A stretch of 64,000 bases of DNA, from NCBI GenBank assembly GCA_002729525.1, contig PBYI01000039.1, forward strand, positions 1 through 64,000. The letters are read 5' to 3'. Below the pieces are notes generated by a model. That model did not search any database. It saw only the letters and a list, made by a program, of their open reading frames with translations, and was not told where the DNA came from. Positions 57,778 to 64,000 of this stretch are shown here, piece after piece (the stretch's first letter is position 1; every line of letters starts with the position of its first letter). Position numbers and translations under genes: made by a program. This stretch comes from Nocardioides sp. (GTDB lineage Bacteria; Actinomycetota; Actinomycetes; Propionibacteriales; Nocardioidaceae).

Positions 57778-58032
57778 ATGGCACACAAGAAGGGCGCGGC
57801 GTCCACCAAGAACGGCCGCGACTCCAACGCCCAGCGCCTCGGCGTCAAGCGCTTCGGCGGCCAGGCCGTCAACGCCGGCGAGATCATCGTCCGCCAGCGT
57901 GGCACCCACTTCCACCCGGGCGCCGGCGTCGGCCGGGGCGGCGACGACACGCTGTTCGCGCTCGTCCCCGGTGCGGTCGAGTTCGGCACCCGCCGCGGTC
58001 GTCGCGTCGTCAACATCGTCCCGGGGGAGTGA
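57778..58032 (+). CDS. rpmA: Large ribosomal subunit protein bL27
   Basis: 84 residues. [31 protein letters not shown] is the bL27 N-terminus that reaches the peptidyl-transferase centre, and there is no Firmicutes-type cleaved extension. GAAGGAA precedes the ATG. A strong terminator follows. Confidence 0.97.
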   Translation: MAHKKGAASTKNGRDSNAQRLGVKRFGGQAVNAGEIIVRQRGTHFHPGAGVGRGGDDTLFALVPGAVEFGTRRGRRVVNIVPGE

Positions 58033-58069
58033 CCTCCGCGACGTAGGCCGCTTCCGCAGCCACACTTCC

Positions 58070-58105
58070 ACGAAGGGCGTCCCGGTCACCCGGGGCGCCC
58101 TTCGT
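58070..58105 (+). terminator. Terminator after rpmA
   Basis: ACGAAGGGCGTCCCGG (58070-58085), loop TCAC, CCGGGGCGCCCTTCGT (58090-58105): a 16-bp stem with one G-U pair, separating rpmA from obg. Confidence 0.85.
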
Positions 58106-58166
58106 GCGTCCCCGCCCCGTCCGGTCACCAGCCGGTCGGACCCAGCCCGATCCCCAGGAGCACCCC

Positions 58167-59831
58167 ATGGCCGTCCCCACCTTCGTCGACCGCGTGACGC
58201 TGCACGTCAGTGCGGGTCGCGGCGGCAACGGTGTGGCCTCGGTGCACCGCGAGAAGTTCAAGCCGCTCGGCGGCCCCGACGGCGGCAACGGCGGGCCCGG
58301 GGGCTCGGTGATCCTCCAGGTCGACCCCGACGTCACCACGCTGCTCGACTACCACCACAGCCGACGCCGCAGCGCCGAGAGCGGCGGGCAGGGCGCGGGC
58401 AGTCACAAGAGCGGCTCGCACGGCGCCGACCTGGTGCTCCGCGTGCCGGACGGCACCGTCGTACGCCGCAAGGACGGTGAGCTGCTCGCCGACATGGTCG
58501 GACCGGGCACCGAGCTCGTCGTCGCCGAGGGCGGCCGCGGTGGCCTCGGCAACGCCGCCCTCGCCTCCTCCAAGCGCAAGGCCCCCGGCTTCGCGCTGCT
58601 CGGCGAGCCCGGCGAGGAGCTCGAGATCGTCATGGAGCTCAAGATCGTGGCCGACGTCGGCCTCGTGGGCTTCCCGAGCGCCGGCAAGTCGAGCCTGGTC
58701 GCCGCGATCTCGCGGGCCAAGCCCGCCATCGCCGACTACCCGTTCACGACGCTGGTGCCCAACCTCGGTGTGGTGACGGCGGGCGAGACGACGTTCACCG
58801 TCGCCGACGTCCCCGGTCTCATCGAGGGCGCCAGCGACGGCCGCGGCCTGGGCCACGACTTCCTGCGTCACGTCGAGCGCTGCGCCGCGCTGGTGCACGT
58901 CCTCGACACCGCGACGATGGAGCCCGGGCGCAACCCGGTCGACGACCTCGACGTCATCGAGCGCGAGCTCGAGCGGTACGGCGGCCTCGAGGACCGCCCG
59001 CGCCTCGTCGTGCTGAACAAGGTCGACGTCCCCGACGGTCGCGAGATCGCCGCGATGGTCGTCGAGGAGCTCAAGGAGCGCGGCCTCGACGTCTTCATCG
59101 TGTCCGCGGCGACCGGCGAGGGCACCCGCGAGCTCTGCTACGCGATGGCGACGCTGGTGCTGCGCGACCGGGCCGCCCGCGAGGAGGTCGTGCCGCAGCG
59201 CATCGTGCTCCGTCCGCCCAGCGTCGACGGGGCCGGCTCCTTCACGGTCAAGCGCACCGGTGCCGGCTGGCGGGGGCGCGGCGACAAGCCCGAGCGCTGG
59301 GTCCGCCAGACCGACTTCTCCAACGACGAGGCCGTCGGCTACCTCGCCGACCGGCTCAACCGTCTCGGCGTCGAGGACAAGCTCGTCGAGCTCGGTGCGG
59401 TCGAGGGCGACGACGTCCTCATCGGCCACCCCGACGACTCCGTGGTCTTCGAGTTCAAGCCGAGCATGGACGCCGGCGCGGAGATCCTGGCCCGTCGTGG
59501 CGAGGACCAGCGCTTCAACGAGTCCCGTCCTGCCGCTGCACGCCGGCGCGCGATCCAGGAGGCCATGGCCACCCGCGTCGATGGTGAGACCCGCGCCGAC
59601 GTGGCCCGGCGTCTCGACCAGGCCGCCCGTGCGGCGGGCATCGACTGGGACGACGACGACGCGGACATGGAGGCGGTCGCGGCGCTCGTCGACGGCGTGG
59701 GCGACTCCGCCCCGCCCGCCCCGACCCGGGGTGCGGGCAGCGTCGAGGTCCAGCACGGCTCGGGCCACGGCCCGATGTCCTACGAGATCGGCGGCGACGA
59801 CGACCCCGACGCCGTCCGCGAGGACGACTGA
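58167..59831 (+). CDS. obgE: GTPase Obg/CgtA
   Basis: A 554-residue ribosome-assembly and stress GTPase. The Gly-rich Obg fold is at residues 1-158 ([33 protein letters not shown]). The G domain has G1 GFPSAGKSS (about 168), G3 [10 protein letters not shown]4 NKVD and G5 SAAT. The C-terminal OCT domain (about 350-430) is followed by an actinobacterial acidic tail ending [12 protein letters not shown]. The ATG 58167 has AGGAG 5 nt upstream. proB begins 1 bp after the stop. Confidence 0.95.
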   Translation: MAVPTFVDRVTLHVSAGRGGNGVASVHREKFKPLGGPDGGNGGPGGSVILQVDPDVTTLLDYHHSRRRSAESGGQGAGSHKSGSHGADLVLRVPDGTVVRRKDGELLADMVGPGTELVVAEGGRGGLGNAALASSKRKAPGFALLGEPGEELEIVMELKIVADVGLVGFPSAGKSSLVAAISRAKPAIADYPFTTLVPNLGVVTAGETTFTVADVPGLIEGASDGRGLGHDFLRHVERCAALVHVLDTATMEPGRNPVDDLDVIERELERYGGLEDRPRLVVLNKVDVPDGREIAAMVVEELKERGLDVFIVSAATGEGTRELCYAMATLVLRDRAAREEVVPQRIVLRPPSVDGAGSFTVKRTGAGWRGRGDKPERWVRQTDFSNDEAVGYLADRLNRLGVEDKLVELGAVEGDDVLIGHPDDSVVFEFKPSMDAGAEILARRGEDQRFNESRPAAARRRAIQEAMATRVDGETRADVARRLDQAARAAGIDWDDDDADMEAVAALVDGVGDSAPPAPTRGAGSVEVQHGSGHGPMSYEIGGDDDPDAVREDD

Positions 59832-59832
59832 G

Positions 59833-60948
59833 GTGACCGCGCGGGCCGAGGTGCTCGGCGCGCGTCGCGTCGTGGTCAAGGTCGGCTCGTCCTCCCTGAC
59901 CACCGTGGGTGGCGGGCTCGACCACGCCCGGCTCGCCGCGCTCGTCGACGTCCTGGCCGCGGTGCGCGCCCGGGGCGCGGAGGTCGTGCTGGTCTCCTCC
60001 GGCGCGATCGCGACCGGCCTGGCCCCGCTCTCGCTGGCCCGGCGGCCGCACGACCTGGCCACCCAGCAGGCGGCCGCGTCCGTGGGCCAGGGCCTGCTGG
60101 TGCACCGCTACACCGAGGAGCTCGCCCGGCACGGCGTCGTCGCCGCCCAGGTGCTGCTGACGGCCACCGACGTCGTGCGGCGCACGACGTACAAGAACGC
60201 CCACCAGGCGCTCGCCCGGCTCCTCGAGCTCGGCGTGCTGCCGGTCGTCAACGAGAACGACACGGTGGCGACCCAGGAGATCCGGTTCGGCGACAACGAC
60301 CGGCTGGCGGCGCTGGTCGCCCACCTCGTGCACGCCGACCTGCTGGTGCTGCTGTCCGACGTCGACGGGCTCTACACCGGCAACCCGGCCGACCCGGACT
60401 CGCGGCTGGTGCCCCTGGTGCGCTCGGCCGACGAGCTCTCCGGCCTCGACATCGGCTCGACCGGCGCCGCCGGTGTGGGCACGGGTGGCATGGTGACCAA
60501 GGTGGAGGCAGCACGCATCGCGACCGGGGCCGGCATCCCCGTGGTGCTGACCTCGGCCGACCGGGCCGTCGACGCGCTGACCGGCGCGGAGACCGGCACG
60601 CTGTTCCGCCCGACCGGGCGACGTCGCCCGGCGCGCCAGCTCTGGCTCGCGCACGCGACCCAGGCGCAGGGCGCGCTGGTGCTGGACGCCGGCGCGGTGC
60701 GGGCCGTCGTGGAGCGTGGCGCCTCGCTGCTGGCCGCCGGCGTGACCGGCGTGCAGGGCACCTTCGTCGAGGGCGACCCGGTCGACCTGGTCGGCCCGGA
60801 CGGCGCCGCCGTCGCCCGCGGCATCGTCGCCTTCGACGCCGACGAGCTGCCCCGGCTGCTCGGCCGCTCCACCTCCGACCTCAAGCGCGAGCTCGGCGAC
60901 GGCTACGAACGCGAGGTCGTCCACCGCGACGACCTGGTGCTGCGGTGA
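59833..60948 (+). CDS. proB: Glutamate 5-kinase
   Basis: A 371-residue enzyme for the first step of proline synthesis. The amino-acid kinase domain (1-260) has VVVKVGSSSLT, LVSSGAIATG, NENDTVATQEIRFGDNDRLAALVA and GTGGMVTKVEAARIA. A PUA domain follows (about 275-355, GALVLDAGAVRAVVERGASLLAAGV). The GTG 59833 starts 1 bp after the obg stop. obg-proB is the standard actinobacterial order, although proA is not found downstream in this window. Confidence 0.95.
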   Translation: MTARAEVLGARRVVVKVGSSSLTTVGGGLDHARLAALVDVLAAVRARGAEVVLVSSGAIATGLAPLSLARRPHDLATQQAAASVGQGLLVHRYTEELARHGVVAAQVLLTATDVVRRTTYKNAHQALARLLELGVLPVVNENDTVATQEIRFGDNDRLAALVAHLVHADLLVLLSDVDGLYTGNPADPDSRLVPLVRSADELSGLDIGSTGAAGVGTGGMVTKVEAARIATGAGIPVVLTSADRAVDALTGAETGTLFRPTGRRRPARQLWLAHATQAQGALVLDAGAVRAVVERGASLLAAGVTGVQGTFVEGDPVDLVGPDGAAVARGIVAFDADELPRLLGRSTSDLKRELGDGYEREVVHRDDLVLR

Positions 60949-61955
60949 GCCGCGCCGGCTGGGACGCACGCCCACGGGTCCCGTGGCGCGCGTGCCTGGC
61001 CGGTGGTGTGCTGGGCTTCCTCGCCGTCCCCGCGCTGCTGGTGACGGTGCTGCGGCTGACCGAGCCCGGCGCGGGGTGGGCGGTGCGGGTCGTCTCCTTC
61101 ACGCCGTACGCCGTCCCGGTGCACGCGGTCGTGCTGCTCCTGCTCCTGCTCGGTGCGGCCCGCGCCCGCCGGCACGGCCGGGGCGCGGGCTGGAGGATGG
61201 TGGCCGCGGTCGTCGTGGTCGGGGCGCTCGCCCTGCACACCGTCTGGATCGCCCCGCTCTACGTCGGCTCGGCCCCGCCCGCCGCGGCCGCCGAGGGCCG
61301 CCAGGTGACCGTGCTCGCCGCCAACGTGCTGCAGGGCGGGGCCGACGCCGACGTGCTCGTCGACGCCGTACGCCGCCACGACGTCGACGTGCTGGTGGTC
61401 GGCGAGATCACCCCGGCGTTCCTCGCCGCGATGGACGCCGCCGGCCTCGACGACCTGCTGCCCGACCGCGCGGGCGAGCCGGACACCGACGTCAGCGGCA
61501 CGATGGTGTTCAGCGACGCCGCGGTCGAGGTCCTCGACCGGCCGGCCACGCTCTTCGACTCCCTCGTGGTGCGCACCGACGGCCTCACCGTGCTCGCCAC
61601 GCACCCGTCGCCGCCGGTGCTGCCGGCGCAGTGGCACACCGACCTGGCCACCGTGCTGACGGCCGCGAAGGAGCACGACGTCGACGTCGTCGCCGGCGAC
61701 CTCAACGCCACCCTCGACCACGCGCCCGTACGCCGCCTGGTCGTCGCCGGGTGGCGCGACTGCGCGGAGCTCGCCAACGCCGGGCTCCAGCCGACCTGGC
61801 CCGCGCACGGGGAGTATCCGCCCTTCCCCGGACCGGTCGTGCGGATCGACCACGTGCTCGTGGGGGAGCGGTGGACCGCGCTCGACGCGTCCACCCTGGA
61901 CGTGCCCGGCACCGACCACCGGGCGGTGCTGACCACGATCGCGCCGGCGGCCTGA
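60945..61955 (+). CDS. Membrane-anchored endonuclease/exonuclease/phosphatase family protein
   Basis: 336 residues from GTG 60945, overlapping the proB stop by 4 bp. Three transmembrane helices at about residues 15-36, 48-68 and 82-100 precede the EEP domain: AANVLQGGADADVLVDAVRRHDVDVLVVGEIT (metal-binding Asn and Glu), DVVAGDLNAT (catalytic Asp/Asn) and RIDHVLVGE ... GTDHRAVLT (catalytic His). The C-terminal domain is probably extracytoplasmic. Substrate (DNA, phosphoinositide or other) unknown. This architecture resembles the YafD/EEP membrane proteins. Confidence 0.85.
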   Translation: MSRAGWDARPRVPWRACLAGGVLGFLAVPALLVTVLRLTEPGAGWAVRVVSFTPYAVPVHAVVLLLLLLGAARARRHGRGAGWRMVAAVVVVGALALHTVWIAPLYVGSAPPAAAAEGRQVTVLAANVLQGGADADVLVDAVRRHDVDVLVVGEITPAFLAAMDAAGLDDLLPDRAGEPDTDVSGTMVFSDAAVEVLDRPATLFDSLVVRTDGLTVLATHPSPPVLPAQWHTDLATVLTAAKEHDVDVVAGDLNATLDHAPVRRLVVAGWRDCAELANAGLQPTWPAHGEYPPFPGPVVRIDHVLVGERWTALDASTLDVPGTDHRAVLTTIAPAA

Positions 61956-62038
61956 CCGGTCGGGCAGCATGACCGGCCTGAACAGCGCCGCAACACGTCC
62001 GAAACCACGCCCGCTCCCCGGTCGGGCAGGCTGAGGGG

Positions 62039-63097
62039 ATGGACGTCCCCGTCGTCGACCTCACGCCGTACACCGCCGGAGGCAGCGAGAGCGAGCGTCG
62101 CGCCGTGGCCGACGCGGTCGACGCCGCCTGCCGCGAGGTGGGGTTCCTCCAGGTGCTCGGGCACGGCGTCCCGGACGCGGCGGTGGCCGGGCTGGCGAGC
62201 GCGATCGACGACTTCTTCGCTCTCGACGACGACGCCAAGCGCGCCTGGGTGCGCCCCGGCTGGGAGAACCGCGGCTACACCCCACCCCGCTCGGAGTCGC
62301 TGAGCCTCAGCCTCGGGGTCGAGCAGGCGTCGCGGATGAACGACTTCTTCGAGGCCTACAACGTCGGTCGGTCGGCCGCCGACTACCCCGCCGCCGACCT
62401 GGCCGGGGTGGCCGAGCACTACGCGGCCACCACCTGGCCCGACGTCGCCGGCTTCGACCTCCGGGTATCGACGTGGCTGGAGGAGGCGTCGCGGGTCGCG
62501 CGCACCCTCACCCGGGTCTTCGCCGACGCGCTCGGCCTGGCGCCGACGTACTTCGACGACCTCACCGGGCACTCGATCGAGGTGCTGCGGATGAACCACT
62601 ACGCGCTGCCGCCGGGCACGGAGGTCGCCCTCGACGGCGACCTCGTGGGGATGGGCGAGCACACCGACTTCGGGATCGTCACCGTGCTGTGGGCCGACGA
62701 CGAGAAGGGCCTCCAGGTGCTCGGCGACGACGGGCGCTGGCACGACGTCTCGCCGCTGCCCGGCGCGCTCCTGGTCAACCTGGGCGACCTCACCGCCCGG
62801 CTCACCAACGAGCGCTGGCGCTCCACGCTGCACCGGGTCAAGCCGCCCCTCGTCGACGGGACCGTACGACGGCGACGCTCGGCCGCGCTGTTCCACGACG
62901 GCGACGCCGACGCTGTGGTGGGTCCGCTGGCCTCCTGCGTCGACGCCGAGCACCCGCCGCTCTACGCCCCGGTGACCGTCGACGAGCACGTGCGGGCCAA
63001 GCTCGCCGGCTCCCGCGCGGGCGTGCTCAACACCGCCGCCGAGCGCGAGGGCGCCCGGGTGCGGGCCGCCGTACCGGCAGGTGAGCCCCGCATGTGA
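62039..63097 (+). CDS. 2-oxoglutarate/Fe(II)-dependent oxygenase, isopenicillin N synthase family
   Basis: 352 residues from ATG 62039, 6 nt after CAGGCT. The DIOX_N region (VPVVDLTPYTAGGSESERRAVADAVDAACREVGFLQVLGHGVP) precedes the double-stranded beta helix. Fe ligands are His and Asp in GMGEHTDFGIVTVLW (about residue 204) and His in STLHRVKPP (about 263). The co-substrate Arg-x-Ser is in RRRRSAALFHDGD. Substrate unknown. The last codon sits in a degenerate unit of the 13-bp tandem repeat that fills the gap downstream. Confidence 0.88.
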   Translation: MDVPVVDLTPYTAGGSESERRAVADAVDAACREVGFLQVLGHGVPDAAVAGLASAIDDFFALDDDAKRAWVRPGWENRGYTPPRSESLSLSLGVEQASRMNDFFEAYNVGRSAADYPAADLAGVAEHYAATTWPDVAGFDLRVSTWLEEASRVARTLTRVFADALGLAPTYFDDLTGHSIEVLRMNHYALPPGTEVALDGDLVGMGEHTDFGIVTVLWADDEKGLQVLGDDGRWHDVSPLPGALLVNLGDLTARLTNERWRSTLHRVKPPLVDGTVRRRRSAALFHDGDADAVVGPLASCVDAEHPPLYAPVTVDEHVRAKLAGSRAGVLNTAAEREGARVRAAVPAGEPRM

Positions 63098-63133
63098 GCC
63101 CGGCGGGTGAGCCCGGCGGGTGAGCCCGGCGGG
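63095..63133 (+). repeat. 13-bp tandem repeat starting on the oxygenase stop codon
   Basis: TGAGCCCGGCGGG is repeated three times perfectly (63095-63107, 63108-63120, 63121-63133), with a degenerate unit upstream within the gene (GTGAGCCCCGCA). TGA appears in all three frames because 13 is not a multiple of 3. Confidence 0.92.
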
Positions 63134-63160
63134 CACCCGCGCCGTACGCTGGTTCCTGCC

Positions 63161-64000
63161 ATGTCCGCGCCCTCCGAGCCCGTCTACCTCGACCACGCCG
63201 CCACCACGCCGATGGCGCCCGTGGCGGTCGAGGCCATGACCCGGCAGCTCGCGGCCGTGGGCAACGCCAACTCGCTGCACGCCTCGGGCCGGCGGGCGCG
63301 GCGGGTCGTCGAGGAGTCCCGCGAGACCCTCGCCCAGGCGCTCGACTGCCGTCCGGCCGAGATTGTGTTCACCTCGGGCGGCACCGAGGCCGACAACCTC
63401 GCGGTCAAGGGCATCTTCTGGGCCCGGCGCGCCGCCGACCCGCGCCGGGTGCGGGTGCTCACCACCGCTGTCGAGCACCATGCCGTCCTCGACCCGGTGA
63501 TGTGGCTCGCCGAGCACCAGGGCGCCGAGGTCGAGCTGCTCCCCGTCGACCGCACCGGCCGCCTCGACGTCGACGCCCTGCGCGCCAGCATCGAGCGCGA
63601 CCCGGAGTCGGTCGCGCTGGTGTCGGTGATGTGGGGCAACAACGAGGTCGGCACCCTCCAGCCCGTGGAGGAGGTCGTCGCGGTCGCCCGGCCGCACGGC
63701 GTCCCGGTGCACTCCGACGCCGTGCAGGCGCTCGGCTCTGTGCCCGTCGGGTTCGCGGCGTCCGGCGTCGACGCGCTGACCGTCACCGGTCACAAGGTCG
63801 GCGGACCGTACGGCGTCGGCGCGCTCGTCTGCCGGCGCGAGACCGACGTGCAGCCGCTCGTCCACGGGGGCGGCCAGGAGCGCGACGTCCGCTCCGGCAC
63901 CCTCGACACGCCCGCCATCGCCGGCTTCGCCGCCGCGGTCGAGCTGGCCGTCAAGCAGCGGACCGAGCACGGCCAGCACGTCGCGGACCTCCGCGACGAC
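63161..64000 (+). CDS. Cysteine desulfurase (NifS/IscS type), truncated by window end
   Basis: 280 codons to the edge with no stop. Start ATG 63161; MSAPSEPVYLDHAATTPMAP and GNANSLHASGRRARR are the class V aminotransferase opening. TSGGTEADNLAVKGI, TTAVEHHAVLDPVMWL (His stacking on PLP), SVMWGNNEVGTLQPVEEV, HSDAVQALGSVPV and the PLP Lys in VTGHKVGGPYGVGALVC are intact; GGGQERDVRSGTLDTPAIAGFA follows. The catalytic Cys loop lies beyond the window. It supplies sulfur for Fe-S clusters and tRNA thiolation. TACGCT lies 10 nt before the ATG. Confidence 0.93.
   Translation, partial: MSAPSEPVYLDHAATTPMAPVAVEAMTRQLAAVGNANSLHASGRRARRVVEESRETLAQALDCRPAEIVFTSGGTEADNLAVKGIFWARRAADPRRVRVLTTAVEHHAVLDPVMWLAEHQGAEVELLPVDRTGRLDVDALRASIERDPESVALVSVMWGNNEVGTLQPVEEVVAVARPHGVPVHSDAVQALGSVPVGFAASGVDALTVTGHKVGGPYGVGALVCRRETDVQPLVHGGGQERDVRSGTLDTPAIAGFAAAVELAVKQRTEHGQHVADLRDD

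Overview
The window is high-GC, densely coded DNA from an actinomycete. Inference from the genes: a Nocardioides-like member of the Propionibacteriales. The evidence is frequent GTG starts, a mycothiol-dependent-nitroreductase-family protein, group II truncated haemoglobin, the clpP1-clpP2-clpX cluster, a FolC-DUF4233-Ndk run, mreBCD with PBP2 and RodA (rod-shaped cell wall growth), RNase E followed by L21/L27, Obg and ProB, a DUF222 family protein, and dispersed 'GGTGGTCGAG...GACCACC' intergenic repeats. From general knowledge, the backbone order ettA, glbO, pepN, nitroreductase, rpiB, nei, tig, clpP1P2, clpX, valS, folC, DUF4233, ndk, rne, rplU, rpmA, obg, proB matches the M. tuberculosis Rv2477c-Rv2439c region, with mreBCD-mrdA-rodA and many lineage genes interleaved. 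Most of the window is therefore conserved chromosome core. I found no phage, integrase, transposase, CRISPR array or obvious defence or biosynthetic island.

Layout. 1-4.3 kb: a truncated DUF222 gene, SSB paralogue, EttA, a MarR regulator and a small secreted-type protein. 4.4-9.0 kb: thiolase and divergent double-hotdog thioesterase, truncated haemoglobin, MscS channel, a small membrane protein and a DUF5130-like protein. 9.1-16.4 kb: PepN, a secreted CHAP protein, a DsbA-fold oxidoreductase, a PGRP amidase and a MOSC protein. 16.5-24.8 kb: MetG, a run of small lineage-specific genes, an esterase, RpiB, a Fpg/Nei glycosylase, a SpoIIE-type phosphatase, then tRNA-Gly(TCC) and tRNA-Pro(TGG). 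25-34 kb: the protein quality-control block (trigger factor, ClpP1, ClpP2, ClpX) and ValS. 34-43 kb: folate and nucleotide genes followed by the tightly coupled elongasome operon mreB-mreC-mreD-mrdA-rodA, in which all four junctions overlap by 4 bp. 43-53.5 kb: an MFS exporter, TerD, a radical SAM pair split by an inserted group of accessory genes, and a divergent MocR/PNPOx-like pair. 53.8-64 kb: an unusually embellished RNase E, L21, L27, Obg, ProB, an EEP-family membrane protein, a 2OG-Fe(II) oxygenase and the start of a cysteine desulfurase.

Regulation visible in the sequence. About twenty genes carry a TANNNT- or [CG]AGNNT-like -10 hexamer ending mostly 6-8 nt before the start codon, the geometry expected for leaderless mRNAs. 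Convergent gene pairs are separated by strong GC-rich hairpins. A ClgR-like site precedes clpP1, direct AAGTGGCC repeats lie between the MocR/PNPOx pair, and a good TTGCGG-17-TACTAT promoter precedes rplU-rpmA.

The most unusual patterns are short tandem repeats (8-13 bp) that start on the stop codon of six separate genes, a hairpin that masks the ribosome binding site of a small ORF, mutually exclusive inverted repeats upstream of the CHAP gene, and a 26-bp divergent promoter with two almost abutting -10 boxes. None of these amounts to a proven new system; they are leads.
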